DNA of 64,000 nucleotides from Congzhengia sp045635085 (GTDB lineage Bacteria > Bacillota > Clostridia > UBA1381 > UBA9506): assembly GCA_045635085.1 (NCBI GenBank), contig JAZRBM010000013.1:310001-374000 (forward strand). The letters are read 5' to 3'. Of the stretch, positions 18,645 to 26,050 are shown piece by piece (position 1 is the first letter of the stretch; the number at the start of each line of letters is the position of its first letter). A program made the translations under genes and the position numbers. The notes under the pieces are model-generated. The model had not been told where the DNA came from, searched no databases, and was given only the letters and a program-made list of their open reading frames with translations.

Positions 18645-18680
18645 AAAAGAACGGACCGAAAGGAATACTTTCAGTCCGTC
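18645..18680 (-). terminator. Intrinsic terminator of the htrA gene
   Basis: On the minus strand a 12-bp stem (18679-18668 with 18662-18651, one G-T pair) and 5-base loop, followed by a short T run. It lies between htrA and the trkA promoter. Confidence 0.8.
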
Positions 18681-18693
18681 AAATTATATTTTT

Positions 18694-20073
18694 TTACCAG
18701 CCAAAGAATGAGAAAAAGTCAGATGGAACATACTGTTTTACGTCATTCTTTTTTGTTTCATGCTCTGCATTTTTAGTTGGTTTTTCTTCTTGCAGAACAA
18801 CAGAGCATTTTATCTTAGAACCGTTTCTTGAAATTAAAAACGTAATCTTATCGCCAACCTTATGCTCATCGCGAATCTGATTAATTTCATCAACGCTTTC
18901 AACTTTCTTTCCATCACATTCAATAATTACGTCGCCTTTTTTTATACCTGCTAAATCTGCTGCGCCGCCTAAAATTACAGAGTCAACATATACACCTATG
19001 GGCAAATCGTTTACTCTTGCAATTTGCTCCGTCACATCTATTCCTGTAATACCAACTAAAGGTCTTCCCGTCACATATCCATTTTTAATAATGGATTCAA
19101 TTATCGGGACTGCCTCATTCATAGGAATTGCAAATCCTAATCCCTCAACATCATAGCCAGTTGACTTTGCAGTGGTTATGCCGATAACCTGACCATATAT
19201 ATTTATTAACGCACCACCTGAATTACCAGGATTGATAGCTGCATCAGTCTGGAGCATTGTCATTTGGCGCTCATCAATTATCATTGTTCTGTTTATTGCA
19301 CTTATATAACCAACTGTAAGTGTGCTTACTAATTCCTCTTGTAGCGGATTGCCAATAGCAACTGCCATATCACCTACACGCAAAAGAGCAGAATCGCCAA
19401 TTTCGGCAACAGGAAGTTCCTTTTCAGATGATACCTTTAAAACAGCTAAATCGGTTCTTGCATCTTTGCCAATAACTTCTGCGTCAAGACTCTGACCTGC
19501 AATTGTTTTAACAGTTATAATTGACGCTCCATCAATTACGTGATTATTTGTAACGATGTATCCGTCAGGAGTCAAAATAACACCTGATCCACTACTTGCA
19601 CTGGTTTTTATTCCATTTCCTGCGGTTGAAATAATACTTACAACAGCAGGCGAAACCTTATTATATATTTGCGGAATTGACAGTGCTTTTGCGTTTTCAT
19701 CGCTCACTAAAGGCTTAACTCCTCCGTCTTCACTCTCTGAGATAGAAAGGGTATTACCATAAGGCGCGTAAATTTTACTATCGTTATTTTTGCTATTTAA
19801 GAAAATAGCAGAAAAAATACCAAAACAAATCGCAGTTGTCAAAACAGAGCTTATTACCGAAGCTAAGATTACGCGATTCTTTCTTGCCTTTTTAACCTTT
19901 GGCCTATAAACAGACAGCGCATTTTTTTCTGATACCATACCTGAAATGGCAGGTCCAAATTCGTCCTCGCTTAAGTAATATTCTTGATTTTTGTCGCCAA
20001 AAGCATCATTTGCAGCAACATTTTCGCCAAAAAAATCGTTTTCGTTATTATAATTATTTTCAAATTCACTCAT
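18694..20073 (-). CDS. HtrA/DegP-type membrane-anchored serine protease
   Basis: Trypsin-like quality-control protease facing outside. The 459-residue product has a 65-residue acidic cytoplasmic tail, one membrane helix at about 68-92, and the S1C protease domain with an intact triad: H178 (TNNHVIDGA), D208 (DARTDLAVL) and S285 (NPGNSGGAL). One PDZ domain occupies about 335-430 (GVYVDSVILGGAADLAGIKKGDVI). A Lys/Glu-rich linker leads to an aromatic C-terminal end, SDFFSFFGW. This matches the B. subtilis HtrA/YvtA layout, where such enzymes answer cell-envelope stress. RBS TAGGAGGACAAACTG precedes ATG. I did not find a convincing promoter in the 70 bases upstream, which are very AT-rich. Confidence 0.93.
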   Translation of the reverse strand: MSEFENNYNNENDFFGENVAANDAFGDKNQEYYLSEDEFGPAISGMVSEKNALSVYRPKVKKARKNRVILASVISSVLTTAICFGIFSAIFLNSKNNDSKIYAPYGNTLSISESEDGGVKPLVSDENAKALSIPQIYNKVSPAVVSIISTAGNGIKTSASSGSGVILTPDGYIVTNNHVIDGASIITVKTIAGQSLDAEVIGKDARTDLAVLKVSSEKELPVAEIGDSALLRVGDMAVAIGNPLQEELVSTLTVGYISAINRTMIIDERQMTMLQTDAAINPGNSGGALINIYGQVIGITTAKSTGYDVEGLGFAIPMNEAVPIIESIIKNGYVTGRPLVGITGIDVTEQIARVNDLPIGVYVDSVILGGAADLAGIKKGDVIIECDGKKVESVDEINQIRDEHKVGDKITFLISRNGSKIKCSVVLQEEKPTKNAEHETKKNDVKQYVPSDFFSFFGW

Positions 20074-20144
20074 CAGTTTGTCCTCCTAAAAGAATCTATG
20101 TATATATAATATACAATATTTTTTACTTTGGTATGAACAAATTG

Positions 20145-20624
20145 TTAAAAATATGCTTTTTTTGTCCTTTTTCGATGCAAAATCCAATTAAATAAACAAA
20201 AAATACTCACAGAAAATAGGCTTCCTAAAAAGTCAATCAAAACATCTGATACCCTTCCTGCCCTGCCATCTATAAATAATTGATGTATTTCATCACTAAT
20301 CGAATAACACAAAGAAAACGAAAGTGCAATTATCACGCTTGTTTTTAACGATAGATTATAACTTCTGGCTAACATCACAGTAAACAGAGCTAAAAGCGCA
20401 AACTCTGCTGCGTGAGCTACTTTTCTTATTGCTTTATGCATTGTATCAAAATTTTCTCCGTCAAAATCTTTCATTACATCTATATCTATGTTAATCAACT
20501 TTAATATTCTTGTTGTAATCTCGTGACTTATTCTTCTTGATATTTCAGCATTATCCGAAGAAAATGTAAATATCATACAGCAAGTAAAAATAACCAGAAA
20601 CCACAATATGATTTTTTTAATCAT
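20145..20624 (-). CDS. VanZ-like membrane protein
   Basis: A 159-residue VanZ family protein with about four hydrophobic segments. Family signatures are present: RKVAHAAEFALLALF (about 67-81), SISDEIHQLFIDGRAGRVSD and VLIDFLGSLFSV near 110-140. VanZ of the Tn1546 cluster gives low teicoplanin resistance, but most chromosomal members are not resistance genes and their role in the envelope is unclear. It lies just upstream of htrA in the same direction and downstream of the terminator that ends the surface operon, so it is probably a separate unit. Confidence 0.88.
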   Translation of the reverse strand: MIKKIILWFLVIFTCCMIFTFSSDNAEISRRISHEITTRILKLINIDIDVMKDFDGENFDTMHKAIRKVAHAAEFALLALFTVMLARSYNLSLKTSVIIALSFSLCYSISDEIHQLFIDGRAGRVSDVLIDFLGSLFSVSIFCLFNWILHRKRTKKAYF

Positions 20625-20642
20625 AAATACCTCACATTTATC

Positions 20643-20672
20643 AAATAAGCCGCACCAAATGTGCGGCTTATC
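20643..20672 (-). terminator. Intrinsic terminator ending the eight-gene surface operon
   Basis: Eleven-bp perfect GC-rich stem (20671-20661 with 20655-20645) around a 5-base loop, just after the BY-kinase stop. The T tract on the minus strand is short, so it may work less well in this direction than on plus. Confidence 0.7.
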
Positions 20673-20675
20673 TTT

Positions 20676-21386
20676 TTATTCATAATAATATCTTCTTCTT
20701 TTTTTGTAATAGTACTTTTTAGCCCTCGTATCATATGCATCATTCATAACAAAGCCTAAGATATCCGCTTTTGCAAAGCCAAGCAGGGAAATAGCTTCCC
20801 TTACTGCATAGATATGTGAGCTTTCCTTTCTCATTACCAGCACTACACCTGTTACAAACTGTGTCAGGTAAATCGTCTCAGCAACAACACCTACAGGCGG
20901 TGTATCAATAAAGATATAGTCGTATTGTTCAGACAAAATTTCAAACATTTTTTCAACTTCATCAATCATCAAAAGCTCTGAAGGGTTAGGTGGAACACGA
21001 CCCGATGTTATGCAATCAAAGTTTAGCCCTTCAGGTCTTACAACTATTTCTTCCAAAGTACAAAAGCCACCCAAATAGTCAGAAAGGCCATTTCTTTTTC
21101 TATCAGTATTTGTATAACGCGCAATCTTCGGTCTTCTAAGGTCAGCATCTATTACCAGTACCTTTGCATTAGAATCTGCAAAAGCTGAAGCAACATTTAT
21201 GCAAACCGTACTTTTTCCATCATTTTGTTCTGCGCTTGTAACAAGAATTATCTTACATTTTTCTTTTTTTCCCGCCATAGCAAACATCAGATTTGCACGT
21301 ATATTCTTAAAGCTTTCCTGAATTTGATTTAATTCCTTTAATTGCTTTGGTTCTTCAATTTTAGGTATTAAGGTTTTAAAAAACAT
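20676..21386 (-). CDS. CpsD/YwqD-type bacterial tyrosine kinase (BY-kinase)
   Basis: Cytoplasmic autokinase that controls export and length of capsule or exopolysaccharide together with a CpsC-like membrane activator. The 236-residue protein has Walker A SAEQNDGKST (51-60), Walker A' VLVIDADLRRP (77-87) and Walker B YIFIDTPP (157-164). The C-terminus ends in a tyrosine cluster (Y225-227 and Y233-235, separated by KK and RRR), the expected autophosphorylation site. It is 36 bases downstream of the matching chain-length protein, the usual Firmicute split arrangement. It is the last gene of the operon that begins with the PqqD-like gene, followed by a terminator. Confidence 0.93.
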   Translation of the reverse strand: MFFKTLIPKIEEPKQLKELNQIQESFKNIRANLMFAMAGKKEKCKIILVTSAEQNDGKSTVCINVASAFADSNAKVLVIDADLRRPKIARYTNTDRKRNGLSDYLGGFCTLEEIVVRPEGLNFDCITSGRVPPNPSELLMIDEVEKMFEILSEQYDYIFIDTPPVGVVAETIYLTQFVTGVVLVMRKESSHIYAVREAISLLGFAKADILGFVMNDAYDTRAKKYYYKKRRRYYYE

Positions 21387-21422
21387 TTATATCTATCCTC
21401 TTACTTTTGTTTGGTTTGCAAT

Positions 21423-22172
21423 TTAAGCCGTCGCTTTTTTAGTTTTTTTGCTCTCTTTTGTTCCTTTTTTACTGGTTTTTTTAGATGCCATTGTAAAATG
21501 TGGAATTTCTCCCAAGATTGGATATTTAAACATTTCTGATACAGTATCTACATCTTTTACTTTATTGTCGAGCATTTCAATAGAAAAAACAAGTATCAGG
21601 CTCAGCAAAAGACCTATAACTGCTCCAATTTCAATGTTTCTTATAAGATTTGGCGAAGATGGATTTGGTGAGTAACTCGGCTGGTCTAAAACCTTCGCAC
21701 TACTACCCTCAACTATCTCATTTACAAAGCCAGGAGCTAAGTCTATAATCTTCTGTGCAATGATATGTGAATGCTGTGGATTGGCGGTTGTAACGGCAAT
21801 TACTAATATTTCAGTTTCATTCTTAGAATCCATAGAGAGCATCCCTAAAATCTGACCCGGTGTATAGCCCAAGTCACTCTCCTCTGCTACCAAATGCAAA
21901 AAAGTATTACTTGATAGCAATTCCGCATAGGTTGCAACTAGCTCTTTTCTTACCATTACAGTGCTTAGGTTAACCTCTTTTATAATATCCTGATTTAAAA
22001 TATCAGCTCTATTCTCTGTATATAGCGTTCCGTATGATGTATACATAGGTGTAACAAACGTTATTGTAATAATAGCTGAAGCTATTCCACCGGCAATTAC
22101 TGCTATTGCAATATACCACCAACGCTTTAAATATAGTTTTAATAAATCCATTATGTTTATTTGCTTATCCAC
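21423..22172 (-). CDS. Wzz/CpsC-like chain-length determinant protein
   Basis: Membrane adaptor of surface polysaccharide assembly and activator of the BY-kinase encoded next. The 249-residue product has two membrane helices (about 18-40 and 182-203) bracketing an extracellular Wzz domain; the proline-rich YSPNPSSPNLIRN segment before the second helix is the family hallmark. The C-terminal cytoplasmic tail is very Lys/Ser/Thr-rich (SKKTSKKGTKESKKTKKATA). GTG start with GGAGATAATTTC upstream. Gaps of 36-38 bases on each side place it in the operon with the SLH protein and kinase. Interestingly no polysaccharide synthesis gene adjoins it; glycosyltransferases appear only at 59-64 kb. Confidence 0.92.
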   Translation of the reverse strand: MDKQINIMDLLKLYLKRWWYIAIAVIAGGIASAIITITFVTPMYTSYGTLYTENRADILNQDIIKEVNLSTVMVRKELVATYAELLSSNTFLHLVAEESDLGYTPGQILGMLSMDSKNETEILVIAVTTANPQHSHIIAQKIIDLAPGFVNEIVEGSSAKVLDQPSYSPNPSSPNLIRNIEIGAVIGLLLSLILVFSIEMLDNKVKDVDTVSEMFKYPILGEIPHFTMASKKTSKKGTKESKKTKKATA

Positions 22173-22210
22173 GAAATTATCTCCCCAAATTAAAGTTTTC
22201 TTGTGCTAAC

Positions 22211-23851
22211 TTATTTTATAAAAATCGCTTTTGCGTACGCTCCGCTGTATGGAAGGTATATGTCCATAAGTGGGCCTTTCGTCTCAAAAACAACGTAAAA
22301 CTCGTCGCTTTCACCTACTGTATGACCTACAGGCTGTTTAATAACCTTTGACAGAAGCTTATCAACAGAAACCTGCTGATTTTTATCTTTTGTTGCTTTA
22401 ACTAAAAATTTAGCTGCAAATACCACATTACCGTTTTGTCTGTATGAAAGCGCCGGGTAATATGTAGCCTCCAATGTGCAGCCTGTGCTTTGATTTGCTA
22501 AAGAAACAACCTCCGATAAATAACCACGATATGTAACTGCCATCATATTAGCAGATTTGTATGCATTTTTAGCAGAAATTGTATTCTTCTTTAATGCATA
22601 AACACCGATTGGTGTACCTTCAATTGTGTGCTTGAAATCCATATAATTTTCAGGCATCTGAGAACCTAGTGTATTAATTTTTGCATTGATTTTACCGCTA
22701 TCTGTATAACCAACACCCAAACCTGCAATTTCATTAAACTGAACTAAAAATGCTGCATATTCTTTTATGCTAACTGTTTCATTTGCTCCAAGTGCAGCAG
22801 AAGCCTTAAGCTTTATGCCATTTTTGTTTGCAAATGTTAAATAAACATTTTCCCAGGCTGTACTGTCAGCATTTATGCAATCAGAATAATAGCCATTAAT
22901 TTCACCTATTGCATCGGGGGTTGTGCCTCTTCTTGTAAACCCGTAAAGAATTGCAGAAATTGTGTCCTGCTTTGTTGCAGGCTGATTGAATTTTTCAAGA
23001 TTATAGTAGTCATCGCCCCAGATTTTTGACGATAAAACAAACATCTCATGGTCATATTTGTTACCTAAAGGCTCAAAAATTTCGCCTTTACTATTTAAAA
23101 GGTCATTTCCTACAAAATTGATGTCATTGCCGTCAGCTCCAAAGACAATCGCCATCCTTGCAACCTCTGCATAGGACAATTTCTTATCAGGAACATATTT
23201 GCTGCCTTCCAGCAGGTCTAATGACTCATAAGTAGCCTTTAATATTTCATCACTTATAACATCAATGAAGTTGAATTTCTGGTTTTTAGCAACAAGCTCG
23301 CGAGAACGAATAATTAAAGTTGCAGCCTCCGCACGTGTCAACGAACTGTCAAGCCTTAAATTAATACCATCATCGCCTTTTAAAAGACCGATTGTATATG
23401 CCCAGGAAGTTGCATCAGGATTTGTTCCCTGAGAACTTATAGCACCAGGTGCTAGAGTGTGCCTTGGTGAACCATTTCTTTTCCATATAAGGTTGATTAC
23501 ATCATAACGTTTAATGTCAACATCGGGGTGAATACGCCCTTCATTTGCTTCTAACCCGGACCACATAATATAATCATATGCCCAGTGATTATTGTTAATA
23601 TCAATATATGTGCCATTGAATTTCACATTCCATTTGCCAATCATTTTGGCAAATTCAGCACGTGTAACAGATTTGTTTGGCTTAAAAGTTCCATCACTAT
23701 ATCCGTTAATGGTACCTTCATTTACCAATGCTTTAATACTTTGGTATGCCCAATGGTTTGAAGACAAATCTGAAAAACTGGCTGCATTAACACATACACA
23801 TAAAGGCATAACGATACATATGGCAAGTATCAGCGATATTATTTTTTTCAT
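22211..23851 (-). CDS. SLH domain surface protein with unique C-terminal region
   Basis: Secreted 546-residue wall protein. The signal peptide (MKKIISLILAICIVMPLCVC, cut near VNA-AS) is followed by a clear SLH repeat (FSDLSSNHWAYQSIKALV, YSDGTFKPNKSVTRAEFAKM, about 22-66), a second near 75-160 and a third near 145-190 (LTRAEAATLIIRSREL). A partly repeated helical region (KLSYAEVARMAIVFG; VSIKEYAAFLVQF) follows. The last 150 residues are beta-rich with no family I recognise. ATG 23851 is preferred to ATG 23863, since GGAG lies inside the longer reading. It is 31 bases downstream of the HPr-kinase-like gene, so it may be the anchor of whatever the upstream peptide cassette makes. Confidence 0.88.
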   Translation of the reverse strand: MKKIISLILAICIVMPLCVCVNAASFSDLSSNHWAYQSIKALVNEGTINGYSDGTFKPNKSVTRAEFAKMIGKWNVKFNGTYIDINNNHWAYDYIMWSGLEANEGRIHPDVDIKRYDVINLIWKRNGSPRHTLAPGAISSQGTNPDATSWAYTIGLLKGDDGINLRLDSSLTRAEAATLIIRSRELVAKNQKFNFIDVISDEILKATYESLDLLEGSKYVPDKKLSYAEVARMAIVFGADGNDINFVGNDLLNSKGEIFEPLGNKYDHEMFVLSSKIWGDDYYNLEKFNQPATKQDTISAILYGFTRRGTTPDAIGEINGYYSDCINADSTAWENVYLTFANKNGIKLKASAALGANETVSIKEYAAFLVQFNEIAGLGVGYTDSGKINAKINTLGSQMPENYMDFKHTIEGTPIGVYALKKNTISAKNAYKSANMMAVTYRGYLSEVVSLANQSTGCTLEATYYPALSYRQNGNVVFAAKFLVKATKDKNQQVSVDKLLSKVIKQPVGHTVGESDEFYVVFETKGPLMDIYLPYSGAYAKAIFIK

Positions 23852-23882
23852 AATAATCTCCATTCTGCCGCAGTAGCGACTT

Positions 23883-24767
23883 CTAATCTTGTGTAAATAT
23901 TGTATTTTTAATCAAATCAACAGCGTCTTTAGAAATATCACACTCAAGCTCATAAATAGGTGTTTTTTTTATTATTTCGTTTATTAAGTCCATATGTTTT
24001 TCCATTAATTCCTGGAAAATAGGTTTTCTTGTTTCATTTAAAAGCTTTACAACAATTTCTATCGTTGTAAGAGAGCGAACCTTGTTCTCGTTTCCCTGCT
24101 TTAAAAAAACAATTGATTTAAGTGGCAAAGTCAGATTTTCGTTAATTTCTGACTTACCACTCCAAGGAGTACCAGAAGCTAAAAAGCCTTCATCATCTTT
24201 TACAATTATAGGCGTGTCGTCGTTAAATAACACAACATCTTCAGGATAATATTCCTTCCAAAGTGCCGTGTGAGTAGACTTGCCTGTACCTGATGGAGCA
24301 GAAAATAAAACTGCCTGCCCTTTATATGAAACAGCTGCAGCATGTAAGAGCATGTTTCCCCTTACCGTCTGGCAAAAAGAAAAAGCATCGCCCAAAACGT
24401 GATGCAACATGCGGTCTGTCGAAAAGTCAATAAATAAATCATCAATATTAAAATATTCGATGGTCACTTCCGTACCGGACTTATTAAAATCCATACGATT
24501 AAGGGTTAGTCTTGTTTTGGAATGTTGCTTGATAGCAGAGTAGCCTTCATCTCCCCTATCTATCCAATACCAAGTGTCTAACCTGTTAAAATCTCTTCCC
24601 GCAGGAACTAAAATATCATTATTAAATTTGAAGTTTACACAGATATCCGGCACAGTGTGCGTATCTGTTGCCAGATACGCACTTAATCTATGCTCTAGAT
24701 ATTCGTTTTGTAAACCTTTAATTTCAATTAAACTGTTTGCAATACGATAAATCATTTTTTTAATCAA
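23883..24767 (-). CDS. HPr-kinase/PEPCK-fold protein of the RiPP-cluster type
   Basis: A 294-residue protein with an HPr-kinase-like ATP site in its second half: LLHAAAV (H142), Walker A APSGTGKST (157-165), the acidic pair in FNDDTPII (D183, D184) and ASGTPWSGKSEI (197-208), then LPLKSIVFLKQG. This set, especially GTPWSGK, matches kinases encoded in some lasso-peptide clusters (PadeK and ThcoK types), which phosphorylate the C-terminal serine of the precursor. It has no HPr-binding features of true HprK and no CBS or N-terminal HprK domain; residues 1-130 are a divergent beta-rich region. The TTG start abuts the stop codon of the 64-residue peptide gene, implying translational coupling; ATG 24755 is an alternative start. 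Function as a peptide kinase is inference from motifs and neighbours. Confidence 0.82.
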   Translation of the reverse strand: MIKKMIYRIANSLIEIKGLQNEYLEHRLSAYLATDTHTVPDICVNFKFNNDILVPAGRDFNRLDTWYWIDRGDEGYSAIKQHSKTRLTLNRMDFNKSGTEVTIEYFNIDDLFIDFSTDRMLHHVLGDAFSFCQTVRGNMLLHAAAVSYKGQAVLFSAPSGTGKSTHTALWKEYYPEDVVLFNDDTPIIVKDDEGFLASGTPWSGKSEINENLTLPLKSIVFLKQGNENKVRSLTTIEIVVKLLNETRKPIFQELMEKHMDLINEIIKKTPIYELECDISKDAVDLIKNTIFTQD

Positions 24768-24962
24768 TTAGCTCGCCATATAGGTGCCGTCGTATGACAT
24801 ACCAGTTCCTTCAGATGACAACGCAATGCTATAAGCACGGCTTGCTGTCGTCTGCATCTGACTTGATGTAGCACCTTTATACACTGTTGTAGGTACAGCA
24901 GCGATATTTTCTTTGAGCTGTAATTCGATTACGTTAATGCTCGGTTTTACGTACATTTTCAT
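24768..24962 (-). CDS. Putative RiPP precursor peptide (YxxP leader, Ser/Thr/Tyr-rich core)
   Basis: A 64-residue peptide with a strong RBS (AGGGAGG). The leader MKMYVKPSINVIELQLKENI contains Y4-x-x-P7 followed by alternating hydrophobics, resembling the YxxPxL element that the lasso RRE protein recognises. After the Ala-Ala at 21-22 the sequence changes: residues 25-64 contain 8 Ser, 7 Thr and 4 Tyr out of 40, no Cys, and only two acids (E51, D58). That excludes lanthionine and sactionine chemistry but offers many kinase targets, including a C-terminal serine (S64). Encoded between a secreted protein and the HPr-kinase-like enzyme, in an operon with a PqqD-like protein and an ABC exporter. 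Alternatively it is simply a small surface peptide. No homologue search was possible. Confidence 0.72.
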   Translation of the reverse strand: MKMYVKPSINVIELQLKENIAAVPTTVYKGATSSQMQTTASRAYSIALSSEGTGMSYDGTYMAS

Positions 24963-24980
24963 TATATCTCTACCTCCCTA

Positions 24981-26024
24981 TTAATCTTGAACTGTTGTGT
25001 TAGCTACATTAGCACCTGATACTGCAACTTTTCCAGCGTTATCATAAGCATATACAGCAACTTTGTAGTCCATGCCAGCTTTGATAACTTCAGCTTCTGC
25101 ATCATCAGACTGGTCAATGATCTGAACAGCAAATAAACCGTTGTCGTTTAATTTTGCCTGATAGATGCCATTTGCAAATGTTGTTGCAAACTCTGCTTCT
25201 GTATATGACTTACCAAAAAGAGCGTCATCTGCACTGTTTGCCATAATAACTATACCATACTGTGTAGCGTCTGTAACACGACCAACAACTGTAAGCTTTC
25301 TGTCGCCTGCATTTGTACTGATGTCGATTTCACCTTCGTCTTCAACAACGTCAACCTTGCTGTCTGCTGTAGCTACAAGAGCACCAACGTTAGCAACTGA
25401 AGCTGTAGATGCAGCTACTTCTGGAGCCTGAGCGCCTTTTGTAACTGCGATAACGATATCTTCATCGTTATCAGTAAAGCTTGTAAGTGTTACTGAAAGA
25501 GCCTCTGTTTCATCGTTGTAATCAAATGCGCTAACTACAGCATTTGTTGCTGTAACATCTGTTACTGTCTGACCAGCATCGCATGGGTATGTGATGTTAA
25601 GAGCCTTAGATGCTTCATTGTTAGGAATTAAAGCTATTTCATTACCATCAAGCTTGATAGATCTTCCTTCGATTACAGCAGAAGCTGCGCTTGTTGCGCC
25701 TGTGTAACCAACCTTAACAGCACCTTCAAGATCATCTTCATCAACACGGAAAGAGAATGTCGCTGTGCTGTCAACAACAGCTTCCTGGCCAATATATGCT
25801 ACGTCTGATGGATTATCTTTGTTTGTAGCATAGTAAGTAGCGTATGCGGCACTACCAAGACCTGTAACTGTTACATTTACGTCAATTTCTGTTGCATTAG
25901 TTGCATTGTAAGATGTTCTTGTTGTAACTAAAACATCTGCTGATGCACTTACTGCAAAACAAACAACCAATGCGATAGCTGTAGCTAAAGCAGCAATCTT
26001 TTTAAGTGTTTGAATTTTAACCAT
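24981..26024 (-). CDS. Secreted Ala/Thr/Asp-rich protein, function unknown
   Basis: A 347-residue exported protein. Signal peptide: basic start (MVKIQTLKK), hydrophobic core, and a likely cut after VSASA-D at about residue 29. The mature part is acidic, low in aromatic residues, and reads as successive beta-strands (EIDVNVTVTGLG, TATFSFRVDEDD, EALSVTLTSF, RKLTVVGRVT), as in extracellular Ig-like or fimbrial proteins. Only one Cys (in YPCDAG). The C-terminal ~100 residues (YGIVIMANSADDALFGKSY; MDYKVAVYAYDNAGKVAV) resemble the final domain of several clostridial surface proteins. I recognise no catalytic motif. Strong RBS (AAGGAGGAAAAACA). Lying between the exporter and the small peptide, it may be a surface scaffold or partner of the peptide; that is inference. 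Confidence 0.75.
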   Translation of the reverse strand: MVKIQTLKKIAALATAIALVVCFAVSASADVLVTTRTSYNATNATEIDVNVTVTGLGSAAYATYYATNKDNPSDVAYIGQEAVVDSTATFSFRVDEDDLEGAVKVGYTGATSAASAVIEGRSIKLDGNEIALIPNNEASKALNITYPCDAGQTVTDVTATNAVVSAFDYNDETEALSVTLTSFTDNDEDIVIAVTKGAQAPEVAASTASVANVGALVATADSKVDVVEDEGEIDISTNAGDRKLTVVGRVTDATQYGIVIMANSADDALFGKSYTEAEFATTFANGIYQAKLNDNGLFAVQIIDQSDDAEAEVIKAGMDYKVAVYAYDNAGKVAVSGANVANTTVQD

Positions 26025-26050
26025 TGTTTTTCCTCCTTGATTTTAATTTA

